Of a stretch of 64,000 nt of DNA, positions 1-9,246 are shown in pieces (position 1 is the stretch's first letter; each line of letters begins with the position of its first letter). Location: the NCBI GenBank assembly GCA_001801995.1, contig MGZB01000025.1:62001-126000 (forward strand), given 5' to 3'. Position numbers and translations under genes: made by a program. This DNA is from Gammaproteobacteria bacterium RIFOXYD12_FULL_61_37 (lineage in GTDB: Bacteria; Pseudomonadota; Gammaproteobacteria; Chromatiales; Chromatiaceae). The notes under the pieces were generated by a model. The model was not told where the DNA came from and did no database searches. It saw only the letters and a program-made list of their open reading frames with translations.

Positions 1-106
1 AAACGATGGGTTGCGATCGTTCATTTACTCATCGATCCGGTTTGAGAAGACCTATGGGTAAGCTGTTGTATTCTTGGCGTACTTTGCGCCCTTTGCGGTT
101 AGATTT
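1..106 (+). repeat. Long inverted repeat, left copy
   Basis: This 106-bp stretch matches the reverse complement of 9994-10099 without gaps and with three mismatches (positions 38, 53 and 71). It ends in a motif with the core ctttgcgccctttgcggtta, a type of intergenic repeat common in proteobacteria. It may continue left of the window. The two copies bracket about 10 kb containing the racemase, hybrid kinase, GGDEF-EAL and radical SAM genes. No transposase gene was seen, so it is called a repeat and not an insertion sequence. Confidence 0.9.
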
Positions 107-146
107 GAGAAATTTAGGTTGAATATGACCAACAGAGGAAACCGCC

Positions 147-1511
147 GTGCCCACGCCGAAATCGAGAGAGCCCGTCCGTGTCCTCATCATGGGCGCTGCG
201 GGGCGTGATTTTCACAACTTCAACCTCTGCTACCGGGACGATCCCCGTTACCAGGTAATCGCCTTTACCGCCGCCCAGATCCCGGAGATCGCCGGGCGGC
301 GCTACCCGCCGGAGCTGGCGGGAGAGCGTTATCCGGACGGCATCCCCATCCTGGAGGAATCCGAGCTGGAAGAGATCTGCCGGGAACAGGCGGTGGACAA
401 GGTCGTCCTGGCCTACAGCGACATCAGCCACGAGCAGGCAATGCACCAGGCCTCCATCGCCCTGGCGGCCGGGGCCGACTTCGAGATCCTGGGACCCCGG
501 CGCACCATGCTCCATGCCGCCGTCCCCGTGATTGCCGTCTGCGCCGTGCGCACCGGCTGCGGAAAATCCCAGACCTGCCGCTGGCTATCCAAGCGGCTGA
601 AGGCGCGGGGACTCAAAGTCGCCGTGATCCGCCACCCCATGCCCTACGGCGACCTGCGCCGCCAGGCCGTTCAGCGCTTCGCCGAGCGGGCCGACCTGAG
701 GCGCGCCGATTGCACCATCGAGGAGCGGGAGGAGTACGAACCCCACCTGGCCCTCGGCAATGTCCTCTACGCCGGGGTCGATTACGCCGCGATTCTGAAG
801 CGGGCCGAGGCGGAGGCCGACATCATTCTCTGGGACGGCGGCAACAACGACTTTCCCTTCATCCGCCCCGACCTCCACATCGTCCTGGCCGACCCCCTGC
901 GGCCGGGCCACGAGACCAGCCACCATCCCGGCGAGGCCGTGCTGCGCATGGCCGATATCGCCCTGGTCGCCAAGACCAACTCCGCCGCCGACGCCGGTAT
1001 CCGCCAAGTCATCGACAACATCCGCCGCATCAATCCCCGCGCGGCCATCGTTCGCGGCGCCTCGCCCGTAGCGGTGGATAATCCAGCTCTGATCCGGGGC
1101 AAACGGGTGCTGGTGGTGGAGGACGGCCCCAGCATCACCCACGGCGGCATGGCCTATGGCGCGGGCTACATCGCCGCCACCCAGGCCGAGGCCGGAGAGA
1201 TCATCGACCCCAGGCCCTACGCCCTGGGCGAGATCGCCAAGATCTACGCCCAATACCCCCACATTGGTCCCGTGCTCCCGGCGGTGGGCTACCACCCCGC
1301 GCAACTCCAAGCCCTGGCCGACACCATCAACCGCGCCGGGGCGGACCTGGTCGTCTCCGGCACCCCCTGCGACCTGGCCGCCCTGATCGATATCAACAAG
1401 CCCCTGATCCAGGCCCGCTACGAATTCGCCGAACTGGGCGAGCCGGGCCTTGGGGCGCTGGTTGATGCGTTTCTGGAGGGAGAGTTCCACCCCTTAATAA
1501 AGCCGAGTTAG
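147..1511 (+). CDS. P-loop NTPase, cyclic 2,3-diphosphoglycerate synthetase-like (COG2403 type)
   Basis: The 454-residue protein has an N-terminal Rossmann-like segment (GAAGRDFHNFN, residues 17-27) followed by a P-loop ATP/GTPase half with a Walker A motif (RTGCGKS, about 135-141). The GTG start at 147 is supported by AGAGGAA six bases upstream. The family resembles archaeal cyclic 2,3-diphosphoglycerate synthetase, but most bacterial members have no proven reaction. Its stop overlaps by 4 bp the stop of the convergent ornithine-racemase-like gene. A role as an accessory NTPase for ornithine degradation is inference from that position only. Family assignment is fairly secure and function is not. 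Confidence 0.75.
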   Translation: MPTPKSREPVRVLIMGAAGRDFHNFNLCYRDDPRYQVIAFTAAQIPEIAGRRYPPELAGERYPDGIPILEESELEEICREQAVDKVVLAYSDISHEQAMHQASIALAAGADFEILGPRRTMLHAAVPVIAVCAVRTGCGKSQTCRWLSKRLKARGLKVAVIRHPMPYGDLRRQAVQRFAERADLRRADCTIEEREEYEPHLALGNVLYAGVDYAAILKRAEAEADIILWDGGNNDFPFIRPDLHIVLADPLRPGHETSHHPGEAVLRMADIALVAKTNSAADAGIRQVIDNIRRINPRAAIVRGASPVAVDNPALIRGKRVLVVEDGPSITHGGMAYGAGYIAATQAEAGEIIDPRPYALGEIAKIYAQYPHIGPVLPAVGYHPAQLQALADTINRAGADLVVSGTPCDLAALIDINKPLIQARYEFAELGEPGLGALVDAFLEGEFHPLIKPS

Positions 1512-2641
1512 TCGTCGCTGTTCATAAAGCCCCATTTCATGAATTGCCGTGATGATCGCGCCGAATCCCTACCGGCCCGTTCTTTCTTCACGTATTCCGA
1601 GGTCATGGCGGCCAGCAGGGCCGCGTAGTTGGGGTGGAAGTCCACCACCGTGCCGACCTTGATTTCCCCCTCCCCCGCCGCCGAGACATCCAGGACCAGG
1701 TAGTCGCTGCTGGCGCCGGTGATCCGCAAACGGGGATCGGCCGGCGTCAGGCCCTCCACGGCCACATCCTGGCGGCCCAGGTTGAGCAGGGCGCGCCAGC
1801 TCTCGCCGCCGTCTTCGACGGGAGGGACATGACCGAAGGCGTCCTCCCCCCGCTCGCCGAGGGGACTCGTGGGCTTGCGCTTCACCTCCAGCACCTCGGC
1901 GTGGAGCCGGAAGGCATCCTGGAAGGTGCCCGGCCAGGGGTGGCGGCGGGTGGTCTCCCGTCCCAAAAGGATCGCCTCGCCGATGCGGGCGTGGTTGACC
2001 CTCGGCGGCATGCGTCCCGAGACGATCAGATCGAGACCGCTGGAGTTGATGCCCGAGATCCAGTCGAGCCGCAGGCCGAAGTGATCCTCCATCGCCTCGG
2101 CCAGATCCACCAATCGCCGCATATTCGCCTCGCTCGGCATGACCCCGCCGAGGCAGGCCAGGTTGGCGCCCAGCCCGGCGATATGAATACCGGGCAGGGC
2201 CAGGGCCTCGTCCACCAGAGGAATCAGATCCTCGGGCCAAAGCCCTTCACGCAGGTCGCCCAGCTCCACCATGAGGATCACCTGATGGACCTGGTCCCGA
2301 CGCAGGGCCGCCTCGGACAGGGCCTCCAGCACCGCCGGTTCCGATTCGAGGCTGAGGCCGGCCAGCTCCACCGCCTGATCCACACCGGACAGGGGCGGCA
2401 GACGCAGCAGCAGATAGGGCTCCGGCACCCCGCCCTCTCGCAGCCGATGCAGATTTTCGAAGCGGGAATCGGCGATGGAGACCACCCCGCCCCGCAGCAT
2501 GGCCCTCGCAATATCGGGATCGCCGCGCACCACCTTGGTGACCCCCGTGACCGCAATGCCATGCTCCTTGCAAAGGCCCACGATGACGCGGGCATTGTGC
2601 TCGATCTTGGCCAGGTCGATGCTGAGGTAGGGGTAGGTCAT
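1508..2641 (-). CDS. orr: PLP-dependent ornithine racemase-like protein (alanine racemase family)
   Basis: The 377-residue protein has the alanine-racemase N-terminal fold, with the PLP lysine in GVTKVVRGDP (K36), the segment GLGANLACLGGVMP typical of ornithine/amino-acid racemases of this branch, and NHARIGEAILLG in the barrel. It would convert L-ornithine to D-ornithine, the substrate of the OraSE mutase encoded at 55.7-58.2 kb, which makes ornithine the most economical substrate. The C-terminus carries a basic tail of about 25 residues that looks non-conserved. Its start overlaps the stop of the upstream hybrid kinase by 4 bp (ATGA), suggesting translational coupling. Substrate specificity is inferred, since lysine or another amino acid is possible. 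Confidence 0.75.
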   Translation of the reverse strand: MTYPYLSIDLAKIEHNARVIVGLCKEHGIAVTGVTKVVRGDPDIARAMLRGGVVSIADSRFENLHRLREGGVPEPYLLLRLPPLSGVDQAVELAGLSLESEPAVLEALSEAALRRDQVHQVILMVELGDLREGLWPEDLIPLVDEALALPGIHIAGLGANLACLGGVMPSEANMRRLVDLAEAMEDHFGLRLDWISGINSSGLDLIVSGRMPPRVNHARIGEAILLGRETTRRHPWPGTFQDAFRLHAEVLEVKRKPTSPLGERGEDAFGHVPPVEDGGESWRALLNLGRQDVAVEGLTPADPRLRITGASSDYLVLDVSAAGEGEIKVGTVVDFHPNYAALLAAMTSEYVKKERAGRDSARSSRQFMKWGFMNSDD

Positions 2642-5457
2642 CCGCCGGGTTTCATTGCCGCGTTATCCGAAGGCCGCCCGGCGGCCCGCAGGATCTCCAG
2701 GGAGATGTCGTAGTCGAATTGTTCGATACTGCGCTGGAACTGGGCGAAGCGATCGCCCAGAGCGGAACGCAACAGCGGCCTGTTTTCCGCCACCAACTGT
2801 CCGGCGCGGGTATCGCTGGCCGCGAGCAGTTGTTCCAGTTGCGCCAGGATCTGATCCCGCAGCACCGGGTCCAGGGGGGCAGGGGCTTCCAGCTCCGGGG
2901 CTTCAGGCAGCGCCCGGATCTCTATCCTCAGTGCGCCGAGGTCCGATTCGAGGCTATCGACCAGCGGCATAAGGCCGTTGATCTGAACCTCGCCGTCTAA
3001 GGCAAGGGCGTATTCCAGCCGCCCTGCGTGCTCCGCAATCCGTACCGCCCCCAGCGTTGCCGAGGCACCCTTGATGCCATGGGCCAGGTGTCTAGCCTCG
3101 TGAAACTGCTGGTTTGCCAAGAACCCTCGCAGCAGCGCCATATCCCCGGTGTGAGATTCGGCGTACAGGCGCAGCAGATGGCGGTACTTGTCCACTTGAC
3201 CGCGTAGTGCCGACAGCCCCATCGCCAGATCGAGACCGGGCAGCCGGGCCAGCGGCGCCAAGGTCTCCGCATCGGGCCGTTGCGGCCGCCCGGTCTCCAG
3301 GGCATCGGCCGGCAATGGAGAAACCGTCGCAGGCTCCGGCAACCACTTCAACAGTGCCTGATAGAGGGCCTCCGGGTTTACCGGTTTGGCGACAAAGTCG
3401 TTCATCCCGGCGGCCAGGCAAGCGGCGCGGTCCTCGTCGAAGGCATTGGCGGTCATCGCCAGAATGGGCCGGTCCCGCCACGCCGGCAGGGCGCGGATCG
3501 CCTGGGCGGCCTCCAGTCCGTCCATGACCGGCATCTGTACATCCATCAGGATCAGGTCGTATTGGCCGGTGCGCACCTTCTCCAGGGCAATGCGGCCATC
3601 CTCGGCCGTATCTACGGTAAGCCCGGCGCCGTGTAGCAGCTCCAGCGCCACCTCCCGGTTGATGGCGTTGTCCTCCACCAGCAACAGATGGGCGCCGGCC
3701 CGGTGACGGCGAAGCTGCGTCTCGCCGTCTTCGCTCTGGACCGGGGAAACGGGGATCGAGACGCCATGACCCGGCGCAAGCCAAGCGGTGAACCAGAAGC
3801 GGCTCCCCTTGCCCAGCTCGCTCTCGACGCCGGTCGTGCCCGCCATCAACTCGGCCAGCCGGCGCGTGATGGCGAGCCCGAGTCCGGTGCCGCCGTAACG
3901 GCGGGTGGTGGAGACATCCGCCTGTTCGAAGGCCTCGAACAGGCGGGAAAGCTGCCCGGAATCGAGGCCGATGCCGGTATCCTCGACCTCGAACCGCACC
4001 AGCAGCCGGTCCTCTTGCTGCTCCAGCAATTGGGCGCGCAGGATGATGCTGCCTCGCTCGGTAAACTTGACCGCATTGGCGGCATAGTTGAGCAGCGCCT
4101 GGCGCAGCCGGGTGAGATCGCCGCGCAGCCAGCGCGGCGTGCCATCGGTTTCTACGCGGATTTCGAGCCCCTTGGCCCGCGCCGGCTCCCCGATGAGGGC
4201 GCTGACATGGTCGAGCAGGGCATCGAGGCTGAAATCGCTAGGCTCCAGCTCCAGCTTGCCGACCTCGATCTTTGAAATGTCGAGGATGTCGTTGATGATG
4301 GAGAGCAGGTGCCGGGTGGCGGTGTCGATCTTGTTCAGGCGATCGGCCTGACCCGGCAAGGCGCCGTCGCGCCGCAGCAAATGGGCCAGCCCGAGGATGG
4401 CATTCATGGGTGTGCGGATCTCGTGGCTCATGTTGGCCAGGAAGGCGCTCTTGGCGCGGGTGGCCGCTTCGGCCTGATCCCTGGCGCTTTCCAGCTCGCG
4501 GGTCCGCCGCGCGACCAGCTCCTCCAGGTGGTGACGGTGATTGTCCAGCTCCTGGCCAAGACGCTTTTTCTCGGTGATGTCCTCCTTCACCGCGACATAA
4601 TGGCTTACCCTCCCGTCCGGCTGGCGCAGGGGCGTAATGATGGCAAATTCCAAGTATTCGCTGCCATCCTTCCGCTTGTTGTAAAACTCCCCCTTCCAGG
4701 TCTGACCCTGGGTCAAGGTCTTCCAGAGGGCATCGTAGGTCTGCCGGGACGTCCTGCCCGAGTGCAGGACCCGGGGGTTCTGGCCGATCACTTCCTCGCG
4801 GCTGTAGCCCGTGTTGCGCAGGAAGCTGTCGTTGACGTATTCGATATTGGCGTCGAGATTGGTAATGACGATGGATTCCGGGCTCTGCTCCACCGCGAGG
4901 GAAAGCTTGCGCAGCTCCGCCTCCTGAATCCTCAGTTCCCGGTAGGCATCCTCGGCCCGCCGCCGCGCAGCGACGGCATCCTCCATCAGGCTGAGCGCGG
5001 CCTCCCGCGATTGGCGCTGCCACCCAAAGGCCGCAGACTGGCTCTCGGACAAGGCAAACTCGGCGGAACGGCGGGCGCGGCGCTCCTCGGCCTCGTTCAA
5101 GGATCGCTGGATGGCAGGCGGCAGGCGCGCCAAGTTGCCCTTGAGAACGAAATCGGACACCCCCAGACGCAGCAACTCCACTGCCGTCTCCTCGCCGACG
5201 CTGCCGGAGACCAGGATCACCGGCAGATCGGGACAGCGGGCTTTGATGTGTTTCAAGACCTCTCGAAAATCCATGCCCGGCAGGGAGTAGTCTGACAACA
5301 CCAGGTCCCAGGGCTCGTTCAAGGCCTGATCGAGCAGCGCGTCGCTATCGACGCGCCGGAAACGCACCTCCAGTTGGTGCTGGATCAGATAGCGCTCCAG
5401 CAGCAACACGTCAGCGGGGTTGTCCTCAACGATGAGGATGTTCAAGGCTAGGGTCAT
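2638..5457 (-). CDS. Hybrid sensor histidine kinase (REC-PAS-HisKA-HATPase-REC-HPt)
   Basis: The 939-residue soluble kinase has no membrane segment. Its domains in order are: a receiver domain (D56 in [12 protein letters not shown]), a coiled-coil linker, a PAS domain (about 185-300, [13 protein letters not shown]) with a PAC segment, HisKA (SHEIRTP, H345), HATPase with DTGIGL and GGTGLGLAI, a second receiver (D639 in [13 protein letters not shown]), and a C-terminal HPt domain (H793 in AHGIKGA). This is a full phosphorelay in one chain. It is translationally coupled to the downstream racemase, and its ATG overlaps the stop of an upstream response-regulator remnant. No DNA-binding output lies beside it, so its partner and signal are unknown. 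Confidence 0.93.
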   Translation of the reverse strand: MTLALNILIVEDNPADVLLLERYLIQHQLEVRFRRVDSDALLDQALNEPWDLVLSDYSLPGMDFREVLKHIKARCPDLPVILVSGSVGEETAVELLRLGVSDFVLKGNLARLPPAIQRSLNEAEERRARRSAEFALSESQSAAFGWQRQSREAALSLMEDAVAARRRAEDAYRELRIQEAELRKLSLAVEQSPESIVITNLDANIEYVNDSFLRNTGYSREEVIGQNPRVLHSGRTSRQTYDALWKTLTQGQTWKGEFYNKRKDGSEYLEFAIITPLRQPDGRVSHYVAVKEDITEKKRLGQELDNHRHHLEELVARRTRELESARDQAEAATRAKSAFLANMSHEIRTPMNAILGLAHLLRRDGALPGQADRLNKIDTATRHLLSIINDILDISKIEVGKLELEPSDFSLDALLDHVSALIGEPARAKGLEIRVETDGTPRWLRGDLTRLRQALLNYAANAVKFTERGSIILRAQLLEQQEDRLLVRFEVEDTGIGLDSGQLSRLFEAFEQADVSTTRRYGGTGLGLAITRRLAELMAGTTGVESELGKGSRFWFTAWLAPGHGVSIPVSPVQSEDGETQLRRHRAGAHLLLVEDNAINREVALELLHGAGLTVDTAEDGRIALEKVRTGQYDLILMDVQMPVMDGLEAAQAIRALPAWRDRPILAMTANAFDEDRAACLAAGMNDFVAKPVNPEALYQALLKWLPEPATVSPLPADALETGRPQRPDAETLAPLARLPGLDLAMGLSALRGQVDKYRHLLRLYAESHTGDMALLRGFLANQQFHEARHLAHGIKGASATLGAVRIAEHAGRLEYALALDGEVQINGLMPLVDSLESDLGALRIEIRALPEAPELEAPAPLDPVLRDQILAQLEQLLAASDTRAGQLVAENRPLLRSALGDRFAQFQRSIEQFDYDISLEILRAAGRPSDNAAMKPGG

Positions 5458-5597
5458 GGTCTCTTCCTCTCCGCATGGGTTGGAGGCTCGTTGGTCGCCA
5501 GCCAGTAAATCCCCAGCCGCGCCACGACTTCGGCAAATTCAGCGAATTCGACCGGCTTGCGCACAAAGCTGTTGCAACCGTTTTCATAGCTCATCAT
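5454..5597 (-). pseudogene. C-terminal remnant of a CheY-like response regulator
   Basis: An open stretch of about 47 codons encodes [15 protein letters not shown] followed by [19 protein letters not shown]. This matches the last helices of Rcp1/CheY-type regulators, with the conserved KP dipeptide and the hydrophobic end. The phospho-acceptor half is absent, so the gene is truncated. It lies between the GGDEF-EAL gene and the hybrid kinase, whose ATG overlaps its TGA (5454-5456). It is in the same frame as the upstream GGDEF-EAL gene, separated by two stop codons. It is probably what is left of a full regulator that once formed an operon with the kinase. Confidence 0.7.
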
Positions 5598-5636
5598 GGC
5601 GAACGCCGAAACAGCCTGAAGTCTCACCCCTCAACG

Positions 5637-7613
5637 TCAAAGCTGCGCCGGCCTGCCGATGTGGAAACCCTGGGCGTAGGTGATGCCGAGTTTCTTGACG
5701 GTCTGGAGGATGGATTCGGAGGTGACGAACTCTGCGACGGTCTCGGCTCCGGTGTGGTGGGCGAAGGCCACGATGGTCTCCACCACGATCCGGTGGCGGG
5801 GATTGACATCGATCTCGCTGATGAGGGAACCGTCGATTTTGATGTAATCGACCTCCAGCTTGAGGACGTTCTCGAAGTTGCTGTAGCCCGTGCCGAAGTC
5901 GTCGATGGCGATTTTCGCGCCCAGGGCCTTGACCCGCTTGATGAAGGCGCTCATGCGGTCGAAATTCTCCACGCCCTCGGACTCGATGATCTCGAAGATC
6001 ACTCGCGGCCCCACACCGGTCTTCTCCAGGGTCTCCAGGATCTTCTCCTCGGTGACGGGATCGCGGATGTCCCTGGCCGAGAGGTTGATGGAGACCGTCT
6101 CTTCCCGCGACGCGAAGAGATTGCAGGCCTGCCAGACCACTTCCTGGGTGATGTAGGGATAGAGCTTGGTGTGCTGCACGATGCCCAGGAAGTCGTAGGG
6201 CGGGGTGATATTGCCCCGCTCGTCCACCACTCGCACCAGGGCCTCGTATTTGTCCACCTTGCCGGTCGCGCAATGCAGGATGGGCTGGTAGTGGCAGCGG
6301 ATGCGGTTATTGGCCAGGGCCGATTTGACCAGGGCGGAGACGGCCATGTTGATCTTGAACCGCTCCTCGATGTTCTCCGACTCGTCATAGAAGGCGATGG
6401 ATTTCCTTGTCTCCTTACCGCGATGGAGGGCGATATCGGCCCGCGTCAGGGCCTTGTCCGGGGCCATGGAGACCCCGGCGGTCATGGTCAGGGTGATGGG
6501 GTTGCCGTCAACGACGAAGACCTTGTCGGACAGCAGGGCGAGGATGGTCTGCACCCGGTGCTGGATCTCCTCGCGGGAGACCGGCTTGGCGATCAGAAAG
6601 GCGAACTCGTCTCCGCTGACGCGATAGGGATCGAGTTCCAGGTCCTTCATCCAGAGGGCCACCTGTTGCAGAAGGGAATCGGCGGTAGCGACGCCGAAGA
6701 AGTCGTTGATCTCCTTGAAGTCGTCGATATTCAGCAGCACCAGGGCGTGAAAATTCCTTTCGCTGAGGTCCGCGTGCAACCGGTAGCGGTTGGGGAGCTT
6801 GGTCAGGGAGTCGGTGGAAATGTGGCTGAGGAGCTCGGTGGTCTTCTCCTGAACCACATCCCCCAGGTGGGAGTTGATTTGGCGCAGCTCGTTGTTATGC
6901 GTGGCCAGCTCGCGCTGGTAGAGGATCAGCAGGGGCAACCCGCTCAGCATAACGAAGAAAAAGTACCAGAACTCCTTATAGGCCGACTCGCGGGAGGTCT
7001 CCTCGATGCCGCTTACCTCAAGATCCGCCCCCAGGACATAGGTCAGCCCCGCCTTGGTCGTGTAGGGGATGAAGATGCTGCGGGAAACGCCCCATTGGTC
7101 CGGCGTCCCCGTATCGACGACAGTCTTTTGGGTCGCGAAGGCCTGCATCAGGCTGGGCATGCCCTCATAGGGGTCCATGAAGCGGGTCAGCTTGTCGCCG
7201 CTGCGCAATTCCTCCTCCGTCGCGCTGCTGGAGGTGAAGCGCACCACCCGGCGCTGATCGAGGATCATGGAGTAGATGTATTTCACCTGAAGATCGTTGG
7301 CCATCTTCGACAGGGTCTTGATATTGGCCATATCCTCTTCCGGCGTCAGGGGGTGGCTCTGGACCCGGTCATGGAAGGCGTCGCCGATGACGAACCAGGA
7401 CGACTTGGCCGCGCGGGCCAGGCGGCTGTCCAGCTCGTCGTAGATCGCCGACTTGGCGTCCAGATAGTGCAGCCAGCCGTAGAGAATGACCGACACCATG
7501 AACAGCAGCAGCGCCAGGATGAACCTCGGCCTGCCCCACAACAGCCGATACCAGGTCATGGGAGGAACCTCCGCCGCCGGCATCGCTGCTTGACGTTCGA
7601 CTTCATCATCCAT
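5637..7613 (-). CDS. Membrane GGDEF-EAL protein (c-di-GMP turnover)
   Basis: The 658-residue inner-membrane protein has a TM helix at about 30-50, a periplasmic sensor region, a second TM at about 225-245, then GGDEF and EAL domains. The GGDEF signature reads SGDEF (first glycine replaced by serine), so cyclase activity is uncertain. The EAL domain looks complete: YEALVRV, INLSARD, EIIESEG, DDFGTGYSNF, IKIDGS and VAEFV all keep the usual metal-binding and catalytic residues. It is therefore more likely a c-di-GMP phosphodiesterase or a bifunctional enzyme. The gene is followed directly by a response-regulator remnant. Confidence 0.93.
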   Translation of the reverse strand: MDDEVERQAAMPAAEVPPMTWYRLLWGRPRFILALLLFMVSVILYGWLHYLDAKSAIYDELDSRLARAAKSSWFVIGDAFHDRVQSHPLTPEEDMANIKTLSKMANDLQVKYIYSMILDQRRVVRFTSSSATEEELRSGDKLTRFMDPYEGMPSLMQAFATQKTVVDTGTPDQWGVSRSIFIPYTTKAGLTYVLGADLEVSGIEETSRESAYKEFWYFFFVMLSGLPLLILYQRELATHNNELRQINSHLGDVVQEKTTELLSHISTDSLTKLPNRYRLHADLSERNFHALVLLNIDDFKEINDFFGVATADSLLQQVALWMKDLELDPYRVSGDEFAFLIAKPVSREEIQHRVQTILALLSDKVFVVDGNPITLTMTAGVSMAPDKALTRADIALHRGKETRKSIAFYDESENIEERFKINMAVSALVKSALANNRIRCHYQPILHCATGKVDKYEALVRVVDERGNITPPYDFLGIVQHTKLYPYITQEVVWQACNLFASREETVSINLSARDIRDPVTEEKILETLEKTGVGPRVIFEIIESEGVENFDRMSAFIKRVKALGAKIAIDDFGTGYSNFENVLKLEVDYIKIDGSLISEIDVNPRHRIVVETIVAFAHHTGAETVAEFVTSESILQTVKKLGITYAQGFHIGRPAQL

Positions 7614-7839
7614 TTGCTTGCCCCACCCTTATTTCACCGGGAAGTCCTTGCATTCTGCGTCCCCGGACAGACAACTTCAATCCACCCCCGTTCTGCTCCC
7701 GCAAAATCCCATCGCCGGAAACGCCCGAGTTGTGGTCGAATGGACAGCACCTCCCCTATCTCGGAAAATACATCGGCGATCCAACGACTTGTTTCCCCCA
7801 AGCATTCCACCATTACTCAGAACATAGAGGTATTTGGAG

Positions 7840-8754
7840 ATGAAGGCATTAGCAGCGGCCCTCGGCGCCCTGGTCCTAGCCCTCGCCGCAGGCGTTTTCT
7901 ACTTTTACAACGCGGCCTCGTCGGCGGGGGGCGAGATGGATGCCCTGCGGCGCGACAACCTGGAAATCAACCAGCGGGCCGCATCTCTGGAGCAGGAGAA
8001 GGCGGGCATCACCGCCGAGCTGGCAACCCTGCGCGCCGACAAGGAGACCTTCGCCGCCCAATTGGATCAGCTCGCCCAAAGCAAGAACGAAACGGCCGCC
8101 GAGATCGAGGCCCTGCGCAAGGAAAAAGAGGAACTGGCGCAAAGGCTCGCGCAACTGGAAAAGGAAAAGTCGGATGCCGCCGCCCAGCTGGAGACCCAGG
8201 TAAGCCAGCTCTCGGTGCAGAAGGAAGAGGAAGTCGCCAGGCTGAAGGAAGAAGCAGACAAGAGGCAGGCGGAAAAAGAGGCCGAGATCGCCCGGCTCAA
8301 GAACACCCATGACCAGTTGACGGCCGGGATGAAACAAGAAATCCAGCAGGGACAGATCAAGATCACCCAACTGGCGGACCAGCTCTCCGTGAGCATGGTC
8401 GATCAGATCATCTTTCCCTCCGGCAGCGCGGATATCTCCCCGGAAGGACTCAAAGTCCTGCAACGGGTCGGCGACATCATCAAAAAGGCCCAGGGCAAGA
8501 CCATCCGGGTCGAGGGCCACACCGACGATCAGCCCCTGAGCTGGTATCTACGCAGCAAGTTTGCCTCCAACTGGGAGCTTTCGACCCTGCGCGCCAGCAA
8601 CGTGGTCCGCTTCCTTCAGGATAAGGTGGGCATTGAAGGGACGCGCCTGAAGGCCGTCGGCCTTTCCGAGTACCGCCCCATCGCCGACAACAAAAACCCC
8701 GAGGGCCGAAGCAAGAACCGCCGGATCGAGATCACCCTCGAAGCCGCCCGTTGA
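7840..8754 (+). CDS. OmpA/MotB-domain protein with long coiled coil
   Basis: The 304-residue protein has one N-terminal TM or uncleaved signal (residues 3-22), a Glu/Lys/Ala-rich coiled coil of about 150 residues, and a C-terminal OmpA-like peptidoglycan-binding domain (IRVEGHTDDQPL, TLRASNVVRFL, EGRSKNRRIEI). The architecture resembles MotB-like and other envelope-anchoring proteins, but there is no MotA partner and no proton-channel Asp in the TM. A motor stator role is therefore not supported. The ATG at 7840 has AGAGG nine bases upstream and is preferred over the in-frame TTG at 7834. The gene stands alone, diverging from the GGDEF-EAL gene across about 230 bp. Confidence 0.85.
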   Translation: MKALAAALGALVLALAAGVFYFYNAASSAGGEMDALRRDNLEINQRAASLEQEKAGITAELATLRADKETFAAQLDQLAQSKNETAAEIEALRKEKEELAQRLAQLEKEKSDAAAQLETQVSQLSVQKEEEVARLKEEADKRQAEKEAEIARLKNTHDQLTAGMKQEIQQGQIKITQLADQLSVSMVDQIIFPSGSADISPEGLKVLQRVGDIIKKAQGKTIRVEGHTDDQPLSWYLRSKFASNWELSTLRASNVVRFLQDKVGIEGTRLKAVGLSEYRPIADNKNPEGRSKNRRIEITLEAAR

Positions 8755-8778
8755 GATTGCCGCAAGGCAGAAACCTAT

Positions 8779-8808
8779 GCAGGCGCGATAGGAGGTTATC
8801 GCGCCTGC
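8779..8808. terminator. Perfect 12-bp hairpin between convergent genes
   Basis: A perfect stem (gcaggcgcgata / tatcgcgcctgc) with a 6-nt loop sits between the convergent OmpA-like and YARHG genes. No strong T-run follows on either strand, so it is only a likely transcription end or RNA-stabilising structure. Confidence 0.5.
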
Positions 8809-8824
8809 AAGCCGCTCCCGCCGG

Positions 8825-9127
8825 TCAGCGGCAGCCCTTGCGGTATTCCCACTCCTCGATACGGGCGACCCGCTCTTTTTCCCAGCCGGTCAGACGGCCG
8901 TAGGGGGGAAAGCATCCCCGGCCGAAAGCGTCCTGCGCCCTGGGTGTCTTGAAGCAGTACCCGTTGCGGGCATAGATGGAATTGCGCTCATACCACAGCT
9001 CATCGCAGCCCAGGTCACGCAAGGGTTGCGCCTGGACTTCGGGGGCAACCGCCATGAGCACCGCTGCGGGAGCGAGATAGAGGACCGCCGACAGGATCGC
9101 GGAATGGAACAGAATCGATGTCTTCAT
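8825..9127 (-). CDS. Secreted YARHG-domain protein
   Basis: The 100-residue protein has a signal peptide (hydrophobic core about 10-27, cleavage after VQA) and a mature region with the YARHG-type signature LWYERNSIYARNGYCF, plus conserved cysteines at GCDELW, GYCF, GCFPPY and KGCR. YARHG proteins are extracellular or periplasmic and of unknown function, and this one is close to the minimal domain length. Four cysteines could form two disulfides. The gene is monocistronic, convergent with the OmpA-like gene and separated from it by a hairpin. Confidence 0.8.
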   Translation of the reverse strand: MKTSILFHSAILSAVLYLAPAAVLMAVAPEVQAQPLRDLGCDELWYERNSIYARNGYCFKTPRAQDAFGRGCFPPYGRLTGWEKERVARIEEWEYRKGCR

Positions 9128-9246
9128 GGCTGACTCCCCAATGGTAAAAAACCCAAACGCGCTCTGTAGCGCAATCTGAGTATGGCAAAAATCGGCGGCG
9201 CGTCAGATTTTTCCCACCCTCTTTTGCCGCCAGACAATTGCCGGGA

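Noticed and set aside
119-132. FNR-like TTGAATATGACCAA just upstream of the P-loop NTPase gene
   Set aside because: It matches only eight of ten consensus positions and lies about 20 bp before the start codon, next to the ribosome site, too close to act as an activator site.
7834-7839. TTG start two codons upstream for the OmpA-like gene
   Set aside because: The AGAGG element is only three bases from TTG 7834 but nine bases from ATG 7840, so the ATG is preferred.
5475-8312. Plus-strand open frame of 945 codons opposite the GGDEF-EAL gene
   Set aside because: It is antisense to a gene with clear GGDEF and EAL motifs, and its translation is low-complexity Gly/Leu/His/Gln-rich without recognisable domains, the usual shadow of GC-rich coding DNA.
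7840-8754. Assignment as flagellar MotB
   Set aside because: The OmpA domain fits, but there is no MotA neighbour, no TM aspartate, and the coiled coil is far longer than in MotB.
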